A DNA stretch of 64,000 nt from Chelydra serpentina. Its lineage: Eukaryota > Chordata > Testudines > Chelydridae. A program made the translations under genes and the position numbers. The stretch covers positions 12,338,501-12,402,500 of the forward strand of contig JBAIAC010000003.1 of the NCBI GenBank assembly GCA_037349315.1, read 5' to 3'. This document shows, in pieces, positions 1 to 11,147 of this stretch (its first letter is position 1; every line of letters starts with the position of its first letter). The notes under the pieces are model-generated. The model was not told where the DNA came from and made no database searches. It saw nothing but the letters and a program-made list of their open reading frames with translations.

Positions 1-289
1 TTCATCCAAAATTTAAAAATAAATAAATAAATTATAAAGTTTTGCTTGCAGTTAGTTAGCATAAACAAAGCATCTTACAAATCTTTACCATACTTTTTCA
101 GGGAAAGGGCAAGAATAAGTGTTATAATAACTTGCTTAAATATCCGTGACAGAAGAGTTCTGCGGTTGGGAGCTGCAGTTTTCATTAGACACACCTGACC
201 AAATAACAAAAATGCGGCTTTCCTTTTCTCTTTGCATTTCAAATAGGATGGGTTATCATCTCAAGCCAGTGACTAACACTCATCTGTCA
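1..289. other. AT-rich unique sequence
   Basis: AT-rich sequence with an aaataaataaat stretch near the left edge. No coding, RNA or recognised repeat signal is visible. Confidence 0.5.
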
Positions 290-562
290 TTTAATTTACA
301 GATTCATTACCACTTAAGGGAATTCAGGAAAGCACTTAAACACACGTTTAACTTTAAGCATGTGCTTAAATCCTACTGAATTCAATGGGACCTAAGCCTA
401 TGCTTAAGGGCCATCCTGAACCAGGGCTTAAAACACAGCATTAAGTCCCCTCTAGTGAAGCTCTTAAGCACACATTTAACTTTAAGCATGTGAGCAGTCT
501 CATTGGCTGCAGATACACTAGTGATGTGCTTAAAGTTAAGGATGTGCTTTGCTAGTCTGGGA
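290..562. repeat. Palindromic short repeats (TTAAGCATGTGCTTAA-rich)
   Basis: Two adjoining imperfect inverted repeats are built from alternating forms of cttaagcacatg and catgtgcttaa, with the phrase aactttaagcatgtg at about 350 and 480 and its complement near 530-550. Similar sequence recurs at 12805-12880, 37900-37990 and 53355-53445. It looks like a family of short foldback (MITE-like) repeats common in reptile DNA; the superfamily cannot be named from the sequence. Confidence 0.55.
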
Positions 563-879
563 CCTAAATGTATTTTTTGCAACAAAATGCTGGTCACATT
601 AGATGCACAAACATAACTGGATTAACCAATTAGATTTGCATTTGTTACAAATCCTTTAATCTAATATTCATTTAAATATGTATTATCATTAGTAGCCTGG
701 CATATTTGTAAGAAAACAAGTATAAGCAAGTAAAAATATATGTTCTTACACATTCGCTTCAGGTAATAATTTAGCTCCTTTTCATCCCCTTCTAAATGTA
801 TATGCTAAATTACACACATTTACATTCTATAAACACTCTGGATGGGATGATTGGAATCTACATAGTACTTGTCATCACT

Positions 880-1050
880 AGATCTCAGAGAGCTTTATAA
901 TCTTTAATGTATTTATCCTCACAACATCCCTATAAAGTAGGGCAGTGCTATTATCTCCCTTTAACAGAAGGGGAACCGAGGCAGAGAGAGGTTAAGTGAC
1001 TTGTCTACTGGGCAGTACTTTTGTTCTTGAGTAGCCCCAGGTGATCCCAA
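880..1050 (-). repeat. MIR/core-SINE relic
   Basis: Read on the minus strand this shows the MIR-type order: a decayed gacttaacctctctgcctc-like segment, then a run corresponding to 'cccatctgtaaaatggggataat', then a 'gtgaggataaat' 3' part. On the plus strand the clues are tcctcacaacatccc, gggcagtgctattatc and gaggcagagagaggttaagtgactt. The copy is strongly decayed, consistent with an ancient amniote SINE. Confidence 0.65.
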
Positions 1051-3830
1051 GGTGAAGGCACTACTCAATGTCACTATGGGCAGAAGACGTGGGACCACTG
1101 GAAGGCCAAGAAAATAAATTTGTTTCATGGATAATCTGACCCGAAATAAGAAAATAAAACCTCTGGCAGTTGATGCTGAAGAAAAGCCAACAGCTCCATT
1201 TCCCCTCTTATTCTCATGACTCATTACAGACATAGTTTAGCAAAAATGTGTCAACTGTGGTACAGCATGGAGAAATCTCTGCTCAGAGCCAGTCACACTA
1301 GTACTTCTCCACAGACATTCAAAACGTTTCACCAGAGAAAGAATGTTGGCTGAAAAAACATCAGACGACTGAAAAGGAAGAACATGATCCTTTAAACAGC
1401 ATGAAAAAACAGTGGTAGGCATTTAACAGAATATTGGGTGGCAATATGTTCTCATCAAGTATTTTGTATTATCAGCAACATTTCTACTGTGGATAAAGCT
1501 TTTTATCTGGTTTTATGTCGAATTATGCACACAAATAAAATAAAACCCTAAAAAAGTAATCTATTTTCATGCGTATTATATATCAACGGCTCAAATTTTC
1601 AGTCATTACTATTGAGCAGATCATATGCAAATTTAGAATAGCAGTCACACAGTTTACGCACAGGTCTGCAATCAGTAAAAATTAGGGCAATAGCATCAGT
1701 CTGCACTATAGCGCCTCTTAATCCCCATAAAGCTTACAATCTTCAATTCCATAGCCTGTGCGTAGCCACTGGAGGAAACAAACATAAAAAAAGGAACTGG
1801 CTAGCAAGCTTGTAAAGATTCTGCCCCAACTGCAATCAACGGTAAAACACTAACGGACTTCAATGGGAGCACGATGGAGGCTTCGTTCCCAACCCTAGAA
1901 TACTATCAGCCTTTACAGACCAAACAGCTGTGAAGAGGCCATTCTAGCTGAAACATCTCTAAAGCCACGTGAAGTGCAAAGTTGGCCAGCATTGTCTATC
2001 ATTGGTACTGTACAATACCACTAAACTTTGACCAACTGGATTCAAGTAAATCAGGGTCTTTTTTAATTGTTTTTTGAAGAAACCCACCACTATTTCCATG
2101 TTCATACCAAGTGACTTTGCTAAGCAGTCAAAAAAGTAGTATTGAGCTAAATCATGACAGTGCGGTCTCAGAGGCGATTAGATCAACCTGTTTATATACA
2201 TGAAAAATGTGGCGTGGTTAAAGTTACTTTGACCAGCAAATGAGGCATTAAAATTACATTACAGGATTTAAAATTAGACTGCACTGAAATGAAAGCCCAC
2301 CCCATAATGTCCCAGAGTTTCCCGTTTAAACACATCACACTAGTGCAGTACCCATCATCAAATGCATTTCAACTCTACCATTAAAATATATGTTAATGAG
2401 ACACAAGCCAAATTCTGATCTCAGTTGCATTGGTATACATTTTTATCGGAGCCACTCTGAATGCACATTGGTTCCTGGAAGCCCATTTTAATTACAAAAC
2501 CTCAGTACTCCCTACAGTCTACTAGTAAAAAGTCTACCGCTTCCCTATCCGCGGTCAACAAGGCTGGGAAGCGGGCATTCCTCACATGCATTCCCATAGC
2601 TTGTCTCCTCTTCCATCACCATCAAGACAATATTCCTCATATGGAACCAGTGGAGAGGGAATGGCAAAAAAATTGAGCTGCAGTAATCAACAAAATGTGG
2701 AATATAAATGAAGTTGCATGGAAGGCACATTTTTGCTGAGCCATATCAGAGAAATAAATTATAAAGAAATGTAACCACTGCCTATTAAGAGACAGATTTA
2801 TATGATAGCTAAAGCTTTCACAGTTTATGAAACAATGTCCAATAAAATGGCACGACAATGATTTAGTATGGTATTTAAATTCACTGTTACATATATTTTA
2901 TATTTCAGACTGGTCTTCTCTACTTGGTCATATATCGGCTTTGCCTGATATACACAGTCGCTTTTGCATATTTAATAAGCTTATCAACTTCCAGTGGAAA
3001 CGACAATTTAAGAGATCTCGTCTCTGAAGGTTTGCTCTTAAATATACCAGATGACTCATATTCTCTGTTTTAATATATGCTTGGGATTGAAAAGGTGAAA
3101 AATGTTAAGAGTGGATATTCAGTGCTGCACCGCCTAGGGACAAAGCACCGAGATTGCAGGCCCTGGATTGGAAGGGGGTGAGGGGCACAGGTGGCCTAAA
3201 GTCACTTTTACACTCTCCCAATTCCTGGCTTACCCCAGAAAATGGAAAGGCCCCCATATAAGTTAGGATGCCCAGAGCAGGCTGGTCTAAGTTACAACAA
3301 CCTGGCCTGGGCTTTCTGTCAGTAGCAGTGTAGCCTAAAATGTCCCTAGCATTGACCAACCCTGACACCCTTCTTCCTGCCCCCTTACAAAGTTAGACAC
3401 CCTAGATGGTGCCGGTACCAGGCAGGGGGTGAAATTCTTCCCCTGTCCCTACAAGGCTTTTACAAGCAATGTACAGGGACAGGAGCAGGGATGACAGTCT
3501 CACCCCAGAATTTTTAGAGGAACAAAGCCCTCCTTGCATCTCTTTTCATCACTGTATGTTCCCAAAGGCTCTGGTGTTACAATCCAGGATCAGATGAGTA
3601 GCCTATACTAATTGAAAACAACAGAGCTACCTGTCTAAATAAGGCACATTCACATGAGCTTTGCAGAAACAGGGCCAAAGATGTTCCGGGAGAAAGGAAA
3701 ATGGAGGCTTATTTGCAGCACTTTGACACAGACCCCTATAGATATTAAAGCATCAGGTAAGTCAATAAAGGCCAGATTCTGCCACCCTATACTGGAATAG
3801 TGTTCTGTTCCACACATCATCCTATTGATA
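1051..3830. other. Mostly unique non-coding DNA
   Basis: No supported gene. A short palindrome-derived fragment, gccaaattctgatctcagttgc, lies at about 2410-2460 and resembles a family seen again near 46740-46805. The short open frames here lack recognisable domains and are of chance length. Confidence 0.5.
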
Positions 3831-3844
3831 TCGTGCTTATCTGA

Positions 3845-4337
3845 ACTTTAGTGGGTGAATACCCACTTCTTCGGATGCAAGCAGTGGATCCTGTTAAAAT
3901 GGATCCAAAAGGTCTTATCTGCAAAGACTTTTCCTTCTTTTCTTTTTTGTCTCTTTTTTATTTAGTTGGTTAATAGATCATTTTACGAGCTGCATTCACC
4001 ACACCCTGCATGCTGGATGAATCAGACTTGGACATTTTCATGACAGTTGAGATGATCCAAAGCAGAATATTTGCACAGTGCCTATGGCTCTCTCCATCTT
4101 AAAATAGTCTCAGCCTTCCAGACTTCAGATACTGGTTAGTTCCTGACAGAATGGTCGAGGTCACAAATCAGGTTGAAACAAATCAGGTTGGAAAAGTGAT
4201 CCTTTTCCACTGCTTGCATCCGAAGAAGTGGGTATTCACCCACGAAAGCTTATGCTTCAATACCTCTGTTAGTCTATAAGGTGCCACAGGACCCTTTGTC
4301 GCTTCTGCAGATCCAGACTAACACGGCTACCCCTCCG
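3845..4337. mobile_element. Foldback element with 12-bp TSD and captured 290-bp insert
   Basis: A 12-bp direct repeat, gtgcttatctga, flanks the element (3833-3844 and 4338-4349). Inside, a 37-bp arm at 3851-3887 is the exact reverse complement of 4207-4243. The right arm continues to 4337 through agcttatgct-like, gttagtctataaggtgccac and cagactaacacggctacccc segments, which recur at 15.6 and 62.1 kb; the left arm is cut to about 43 bp. Between the arms, 3891-4180 is a near-identical inverted copy of 5257-5546. The direct repeat and truncated arm suggest integration by a retroposition-like route, but the superfamily is not identified. Confidence 0.75.
3891..4180 (+). repeat. 290-bp inverted duplicate, copy A (inside foldback)
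   Basis: This block equals the reverse complement of 5257-5546 over its full 290 bp with no gaps. Base-by-base comparison gives five mismatches (98.3% identity). Homology stops abruptly at both ends. At the right edge the 12-mer caaatcaggttg occurs twice, at 4164-4175 and 4179-4190, while copy B has it once. Confidence 0.9.
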
Positions 4338-4404
4338 GTGCTTATCTGAGACACTCATTTCTTGGGGGCGGGGGGGGAGCAAGGCCTGGATAAACAGATT
4401 AGAT

Positions 4405-4561
4405 CAGTAGTTCTCAACCCACAGCCCAATTAGCACATAGCTGTGGCCCATGTGACATCCTCAAGGCCATACAGGTAATATATTTATTGTGTGGATGCAG
4501 CCCACATAACACAGAGAGCTGCATATGCAGCCCACAATGGTAAATAGATTGAGAACCACTG
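4405..4561. mobile_element. Small non-autonomous hAT element
   Basis: Terminal inverted repeats read cagtagttctcaaccca on the left and tgagaaccactg on the right, the CAG...CTG form of hAT elements. Flanking 8-mers gattagat (4397-4404) and cattagat (4562-4569) match at 7 of 8 positions, fitting the 8-bp hAT target duplication. The 157-bp length means there is no transposase. Confidence 0.8.
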
Positions 4562-4571
4562 CATTAGATTA

Positions 4572-4745
4572 ATAGATTCTAGGGCCAGAAGGGACCATTA
4601 AACATGTAGTCTGATGTCCGCTATAACACAGGTGCTTCTGCATTGAGCCCAGTAACTGCGGATAGACCCAGCTAATGGACGACCAGAGGCTACCTGCACC
4701 ACCACAAGTATCCTTGCATTCAGGAGGCTGGAGGACATACATCTG
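4572..4745 (-). repeat. CR1-type LINE/SINE 3' relic
   Basis: The phrase gattctagggccagaaggg followed by accatta and tagtctgatgtccg is, on the minus strand, the 3' tail form 'agactagatga..ggtcccttctggcc' seen on the plus strand at 44690-44757. Decayed copy. Confidence 0.5.
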
Positions 4746-4869
4746 CTAGGATCATTCTCCCTTTCTATCCTGGAGACACACACGGTTTACTACAGTCATA
4801 GGGACCTAGGAATGGTGATAGGTGGCGTGGTTCCAATGGAGGAAATTAAAAGATCCAGAATATGGAGCG

Positions 4870-5085
4870 GTGATCAAATTATGATAAATATTGTAACTTG
4901 TCAAAAAATGCCAATTGTGTTTTGCTGGGAAATATTTAACTTCCCCCAGAAGTTTTCCACAATTTTTTTAATTGGACAATCCAGTAAAAATTGCAACCAA
5001 AATTAAAATGTTTGTTCTCAGTGTAAAGTCTTTTTTTGTCAAAAAGAAAATGTTTCAACAACAAATATTTCCACCAGCTCTACTA
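4870..5085 (-). repeat. AT-rich aaaattttt-type repeat
   Basis: Long runs of A and T interleaved with ttgtcaaaaa and gaaaatgtttcaac end at ccagctctacta (complement tagagctgg). A related block starts with tagagctgg at 63133, and similar text lies at 36440-36640. Probably one decayed dispersed family; no protein is encoded. Confidence 0.4.
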
Positions 5086-5256
5086 AATAGGAATGTAAAA
5101 CCTTGCATTTATATAGTGCTCTTCATCTTCAAAGCATAAATATAAGCTAATGAATTACTTGTGGTGCTGCATGCATGGGAAGTCTGTGCTTCCCTACCTC
5201 CTGAGAATCTTTTCTTAGGGTTTTTTATTATTAATTATTATTATGATCAGGCTTGA

Positions 5257-5546
5257 TGTTTCAACCTGATTTGTGACCTCGACAATTCTGTCAGGAATTG
5301 ACCAGTATCTGAAGTCTGGAAGGCTCAGACTATTTTAAGATGGAGAGAGCCATAGGCACTGTGCAAATATTCTGCTTTGGATCATCTCAACTGTCATGAA
5401 AATTTCCAAGTCTGATTCATCCAGCATGCAGGGTGTGGTGAATGCAGCTCGTAAAATGATCTATTAACCAACTAAATAAAAAAGAGACAAAAAAGAAAAG
5501 AAGGAAAAGTCTTTGCAGATAAGACCTTTTGGATCCATTTTAACAG
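5257..5546 (-). repeat. 290-bp inverted duplicate, copy B (likely donor)
   Basis: This is the partner of 3891-4180. It lacks foldback arms and target duplications of its own, so it is the better candidate for the original locus. Sequence beyond 5546 (attttccagaacatcagag...) continues without any sign of a junction. No coding function could be assigned. Confidence 0.75.
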
Positions 5547-5984
5547 TGCCTATTTTCCAGAACATCAGAGAACTTATAATATTCATCCTTGAAGATTTAC
5601 AGAATTCATCTCTATCTTTTAATGTGGCAATTAGGAGAGTAAACGGTCTGGAGAGTATTCTGTGCATCTTTGACCATATCAACAGGGATATGTCCAGCTA
5701 TACAACGAAGGAAAGAAAAAGGAACTTGTGCATACTCTTTGCCGTCTCGTGACAAGCAAGTTTCGTGTAATGGCTATAATACAATGAATGGACTATAGAC
5801 TGTTCGATACCTGGCAGAATTTACATGAATGTCAAGGCAATGCCATGGATGGTTCAAGAGGAGAACATACATCTACAGCTAATGTGGGATTATTATTATT
5901 AATTATTTGTATATTCTATATAGCTTCTTATATTGCCTATATCCCCATACTATCAGAGAACCATATTTGCATTGCGGTAGCATC

Positions 5985-6135
5985 AAGGAGCCCTAGTAAT
6001 GGACCAGTGCCTCATTCTGCTAGGTGCTGTACAAACACAGAACAAAGAGAGTCCCTACCTCGAAGGGCATACAATTAAAGTACAAGCCAGTAGACAACAG
6101 GTGGAGACAGACAAGGTATGCAGGGAAACAATGAG
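5985..6135 (-). repeat. Core-SINE-like relic (gctgtacaaacaca type)
   Basis: Contains tgctaggtgctgtacaaacac and agagtccctacctcgaagg. The same phrases occur at 40840-40900, and a related string at 19500-19560 leads into a MIR-like body. This supports a decayed SINE in minus orientation. Confidence 0.5.
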
Positions 6136-6516
6136 ACAATTTTGGGCAGCATGATAGGCTGCAGTCTCAGCACAACAACCGCCATGTCATGTCATGTTTT
6201 TTGTAGGCATGACAGCAAAGGAGAGTTTTAAGGAGAGTAATGTGGTGTTTACGGCAAAATCCTCTGAAGTGTGAGAGGCAGCCTGGGGGGAAAGCATGTG
6301 GGTATTTGTTTGAAAATGTAACAAGTTTTCTAAAAGTTACAAGCTACAGGAAAAGTGGTTTGTAATGGGCACAGAAATACAGCCTTAAGTCAAGTGTGCA
6401 TTACTGCACCTATTCTAGCCTGTGGGGCAGAATCTCTGCTTCACCCCAATTTAACAAGTGGGCGATGAACACTGGTGTCACCATTAGGACTTTCTTCAGA
6501 TTTCTACAATCCAAAC

Positions 6517-6851
6517 GTAATAACGGCTATACTGGGTCAGACCAAAGGTCCATCTAGCCCAGTGTCCTGTCTTCCAACAGTGGCCAAAGGCAGATGCTTC
6601 AGAGGGAACGAACAGAACAAGCAATGATCAAGTGACCCATCACCTGTCGTCCACTCCCAGCTTCTGGCAATCAGAATTTAGGAACACCCAGAGCATGGGG
6701 TTGCATCCCTCTCCATCCTGGCTAATAGCAACTGATGGAGCTAATCTCCATGAATTTACCTCATTTTTTTAACCTTGTTATAGTTTTGGCCTTCACAACA
6801 TCCCCTGGCAATGAGTTCCACAGGTTGACTGTGTATTGTGTGAAGAAATAC
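6517..6851 (-). mobile_element. CR1 LINE 3' end, distinct subfamily
   Basis: The plus strand reads taacggctatactgggtcag, then aaaggtccatctagcccag, and ends in ccacaggttgactgtgtattgtgtgaagaaatac. Translated on the minus strand the latter gives FFTQ..VNLWNSLP-like residues, the C-terminal peptide of CR1 reverse transcriptase followed by its 3' UTR. It is a different subfamily from the copies at 50.5 and 56 kb because the tail lacks the ATTCTATG ending. Truncated and decayed. Confidence 0.65.
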
Positions 6852-6937
6852 CATAACTGTCAACGTGCCAAGGCCTAAACATGGGACTCCCAAGACCCAA
6901 AACTATTGATGCAGGAAACTTAAAATGTCGTCATACA

Positions 6938-7080
6938 GTTATAGAATATAAAGCTAGAAGGGCTGACCAGATCATATAATCTGCATATCACACGCCACCA
7001 ACACCACCCAGCCATCAATACACCCAGCCCCCAACCAGAATTAGACCAAAGCATTACAGCCCTTAGCATACTAAACTACT
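6938..7080 (-). repeat. Decayed CR1-type 3' tail
   Basis: The segment aaagctagaagggctgaccag with atcatataatctgcatatca parallels the better copy at 42058 (ggccagaaggggcc...atcatctagtctgcacatca). Low identity; an old relic. Confidence 0.45.
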
Positions 7081-7284
7081 GATGTGGTGTTCTTTCCTTT
7101 AGCCTGAATAACTCCATCGAAAACCTATTTTGGGATTCTTTTAAATAATTATTTTTAAAGAGAGTAACGAGACACCACATTCTATGGAACACAGGTAACT
7201 TCTGACATCCCTCCACATATGGTACCCTTGACAGGTAGGCCCTAAAGAGATGGATATACATCTTGGGCATTATTTTAAAAACTG

Positions 7285-7380
7285 CCACAGGTCCTTGGAT
7301 GCCCAATTTCCATAAATTTCTAACGGCAGTTGAGTGTTCAGATCCTTTAGGTAGCTTTGAAAATCTCCCTAGTAATTTTC
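7285..7380. repeat. Decayed 'gagattttcaaag' palindromic repeat
   Basis: The right end reads gtagctttgaaaatctccc; the left half carries ggatgcccaatttccat. This matches the general plan of the palindromic family whose best copy is 19656-19841. Confidence 0.4.
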
Positions 7381-7619
7381 CAGGATTTGAAATTGTTTTC
7401 TGATGGTGGCAGGTTTTCACTGCTGAATTGTGATGGAAATCTCCTGCCTTGTTCAGAGCCTATTAAGTGAATCCTCCTCTTGCTGACTCATCCTATTTAT
7501 TTCATCTCACGATGGAACTTGAATCTAACCAGGGATATCATAGCAGAAGCTCCCCTCCAGAAAATCCTTGACCAGTATCTCCCTCAAAGAGAAGTCTCCT
7601 CTCTCTGTCCCTGAGGAAC

Positions 7620-8350
7620 AGGGCTGGCCGTTGTTGAGATCTTGGCACTTGCTGCTATGAGTTTCTCAGACAAGTCTTTCTAGGATTGGGGTCCAAACCC
7701 TTGCTTTGTTATGACTGAGACATATAGTTAGAGATTTCTCACTGGTAAACTGCCCCAATTGTGCTCCTTGACTATTTATTACAATTTGTCACTAAAGGGA
7801 CTCCCCTTAGGGAATTTCTGGAAGGACTTGTCCCAGGCTGGGTGCTTGTTCTGAGCTGAAGCTGTGATGACCTTGTAACCACAGAAAAATCCCTGTGTGG
7901 GGAATTGCAGGACCAATCACCAACGCAAGCCCTGGTTGGAGTGAAGGGGGGAATCTCTGGTAAGCTAGTTAGCATGGGTGTAGGTTCTTTTATTGTTTTT
8001 ACTATGTTTTCTCTGTAGTGCCTTTTCCTTGAGAATAAATGCGCTTGCTCAGAAAGAACTGCGTATATATTAACTTTGGGAATTATGCTGTTTATAGCCT
8101 GTGAGAAGAGAACTGAAGCAGGCTTATCTTAGGCAGTCTGTCTTTTGCTGGGGGATATCACAGAATAGTCAGGGGACTGTACAGCGCCAGGAGTCTAGAG
8201 GGGGTTCCCTTGCTGGACAGAGAGGGGGTATGCAGAGGTAGGTGCCCTGAACTGTGAGAGCATCCTTCTGCACCTTTAGCACACTCCTAGCAGTGGGGCC
8301 TTTGGGGCAGGCGATATAGGAGAGGGCTACATCAGCTCTACGGTGCCAGG
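7620..8350 (+). mobile_element. Possible LTR-like repeat
   Basis: The sequence resembles a dispersed turtle repeat from my memory of the family. It has an AATAAA polyadenylation-type signal in gagaataaatgcgcttgctc (about 8031-8050), followed by agaaagaactgcg. I could not define TG...CA ends or a target duplication, so both the borders and the LTR label are tentative. Confidence 0.3.
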
Positions 8351-8639
8351 CGCATCCCTAGTAGTAGTGTTCAGGTGGTTTCCACTCCCTTTGCATTGCC
8401 TGAGTGGTGCAAAGGGAGCAGAACAGGATAGAGAATCTGCCTTGAAGGCCCCTAGACCTGTTTAAAATTACCTGTTTGGCTTGAAGCTAAACAGCCTGAC
8501 ACCCATACCTTTTGGGGGGAAGAATCAAAGGTATTTTTCCCATTATGCACCACAGACATCTATGCTCCACTGTATATTTTGTCAGACTCTGCTTTGAAAC
8601 GACACTCTGAGACCTTACTTTACCGAGATACACACACTC

Positions 8640-9265
8640 CACCTTGTCCTGGCTCCCCTGGCGATTAGCTCAACATGCCCCTCCCTGCGGTCCCTCAGCC
8701 CGGTGTCTCAATCTCGCTCTCCAGGACTCAGGGCAGTCATCTTCTTTGTGGCTTGGCCCTCTGGTCAGCTCGCTGTAGTCACCCGCTTCCAGGGTCTGTG
8801 CATGTCTCTCTAGACAAGCTGTCCCTCTGCCCTTCCAGGCAGTCCTACGCCCAAGGCTGCGCCAGTTCCCCAGTGGCTGATTGGGGAATCCAGACCAACC
8901 CACCCTCTGCTCTGCTTTCCAGCTCAGGGACCCTGTGCTCCACAACTATGGTGCTGCTTCCCTGGGCTCTGTCCTACTTCCTCCTCCTATCCTCTGACAC
9001 CTTTGGGTTTACCATCTGTCCAAGCTCCACTCCCCATGGCTGCTTCCCCTTTTGGGTACCTGCCAGACCCTGTAATCTCCAAAACACCTCCTTCCTGTCA
9101 GGGAGTGATAGCAGACTGTTTGCCCCTGCAGCCCCCTTCTGTTCTCAGCCGCTCAGCTTTATAGCAGCCTTCCCTGTTCCTGCCCAGGTGAGCTTCATCC
9201 TTCATTAAATACCGTTGAGCCCTGGTTCTCCTCCAGGTGCAGCCTGTGTGGTCAACTGGCCCATC
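8640..9265. other. GC-rich block, probable dispersed repeat
   Basis: Pyrimidine- and GC-rich sequence, clearly richer than its surroundings, rich in ccctgtg, ctccaggtgc and cccttcagg phrases. An open frame of 177 codons runs through it on the plus strand, but its Ser/Pro/Leu-rich content reflects base composition and no domain is visible. Possibly part of an LTR or satellite-like repeat. Confidence 0.35.
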
Positions 9266-10620
9266 CAGCTCCCTTAACTCCCTTCAGGAATGGTGTGGAG
9301 TGAATGCCGCCACTCTGCTTACATGGTCAGATATTTTTGTTTGCCATGGGCATACTCTTTGCTGAAACACAGACTCTGCAAGAGGGTTTCTTTCTCTCAC
9401 AGTATGGCAACCAGCATAAACAGACACACATCCTGGTGGTGGCGCGCCCTTCAGCCATCTGAGCATGGCTTTTCCTCAGACCTGCAGCCAGCCTAAGAAA
9501 GGACGTCCTGATGATCCCAACACTCCTAGTTAAGAAACAGGTATCCTCATTTTCCTCTCCTTGCTGAATTCTGCTGCCTTCTGCCTGGATGCACGTGAGC
9601 TTCCTTCTTGGAGAAGGAGTCAGCTGGTAGGAAGTCCTCATGCTGTGCACCTGAAATCCGCAAACCCAGGCAACAAGAGAGCCAGGAATGGTCCCAAAAG
9701 TCACCTATATTTCATCACGCATAACTGCTGCCAATCTAGATGGCCAGCTTTGCCAGCTACTTATATAAGTGAGCTGGTAGCACTAATGGGCAACATTAAA
9801 TCTGGCATTTCCTAAATTTTGAGTGCTTGATTTTTAACACAGATTTTGTATGTGTAATATCAATACACACTGCATGTGTGTTAGTTACAGGGCTGGGGAT
9901 ATGCTTGTGTCACCTGAAATAAAGATGCCTGTTTGCTGTCGGAACAAGCCAACCTTCAGGTAACCACGGGTGTTGGTTATCTGAAGCCATGTATCATGAA
10001 GGGCCAGATCATCCCCTCTGGTTCCAGGAGTGAAGAAGGGACGAGATCTAACTGGAGAGGCTTCAGAAGAAGGGAGCACCAACTCTGCAGCATCATTCCA
10101 CATCCCGCCCTAGAACCTCAAGCAAGTTCCAGCATCCAAGCTTCAGAGGGTCACGGCTATGTGAGATTTTGGACTGGACCAGTTTGCAGCTAGCAAGTTT
10201 CCCTTTCCTCAGGTTGGTCATCTCATCAATAATTCCCACTTCTAAAGGGAACCCCATTATTTCCGCTTGGAAAGGAACAACATCAACCCTTACTGAGCAT
10301 GCTCCAATGCTAACTCTCCATTGACAGGGAAGGGAAAGGAAGGTGCATGTCACAGAGAGCTCATCCACCACAGCAGAGAGGAGTGAGCAGCACAGAACAG
10401 GTGTTCTCCTACACCACGTTGGATCTATTCTGACACTGGATCAGTGGGTCCGTTCAGTATTTTCCACATCCTAAGCCAGGGCGTCAGAGCCCTCTTTCCG
10501 GGCTCCAAGATGTTTTGACAACCCAAAGAAAAGCCCCTGCCCGTTTGTTTGTAGCTGTCCCTTGGGCTATTTTCATCACCTCTCTCTACCCCCGATGGCG
10601 AGCCAGACATGAACAACAGA
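9266..10620. other. Unique non-coding DNA
   Basis: No gene or repeat is recognised. Short open frames on both strands overlap one another and lack motifs. Confidence 0.4.
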
Positions 10621-10622
10621 AC

Positions 10623-10720
10623 ATAGAATCATAGAATCTCAGGGTTGGAAGGGACCTCAGGAGGTCATCTAGTCCAACCCCCTGCTCAAAGCAGGACCAA
10701 CCCCAACTAGATCATCCCAT
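10623..10720 (-). mobile_element. CR1 LINE 3' end (about 98 bp)
   Basis: The plus strand shows atagaatcatagaatctcag, ggttggaagggacctcagg, then ccaaccccctgctcaaagcagg and aactagatcatccca. This is the reverse complement of the CR1 tail. Only the last ~100 bp inserted, a typical 5' truncation. Confidence 0.9.
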
Positions 10721-10956
10721 GGCACAGGAGGTGGCCCACCAAGCCACAGACAAGCTTTTCACCCTTTCTGCTCAGGGTGTTTTAGGGGGAAGCACCTTAT
10801 AGGATTGTTCTGAGATCTGGGTGCCCTAACAGGGTCTGTAAGGAAGAACTAACTTACTGCCTGAAAGGAAACAAAGAGATGACAGCCAAGAGACAGGGCA
10901 AAGCATCTGTCTGTCATGCTTATCAGCCTCCTATTACTGACGTATCTGAGCACCTC

Positions 10957-11147
10957 AGAGTCTCTAATGGGGTTATCACTACAGCACTCCTGTGAGGTAG
11001 GGCAATGTTGTTATCCCCATTACACAGGGGGAGAGCTAAGGCACAGAGCATGCAAGTGACTTGCCCAACAAGATCACACAGGAAGTCTGTGACAGAGCAG
11101 AGAACTGAACCTGGGTCCCCTGAGCGCTAACCATTGAACCCTCTTTC
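10957..11147 (-). repeat. MIR/core-SINE
   Basis: On the plus strand: ctcctgtgaggtagggcaatg, ttatccccattacacaggg, aggcacagagcatgcaagtg, cttgcccaa and cacaggaagtctgtgacag, ending near ctgaacctgggtcccc. This is the inverse of a MIR: tRNA-like head at the right, 3' part at the left. Confidence 0.8.

Noticed and set aside
5513..5752. Open frame running out of the 290-bp donor copy, possible processed pseudogene
   Set aside because: No recognisable protein similarity, no poly-A tail and no target duplication around it.
7076..7420. 114-codon minus-strand frame
   Set aside because: It overlaps a decayed palindromic repeat (7285-7380) and has no domain.
8675..9208. 177-codon open frame, Ser/Pro/Leu-rich
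   Set aside because: It lies in GC-rich, stop-poor sequence, and the overlapping minus-strand frame looks equally good. No family match is visible.
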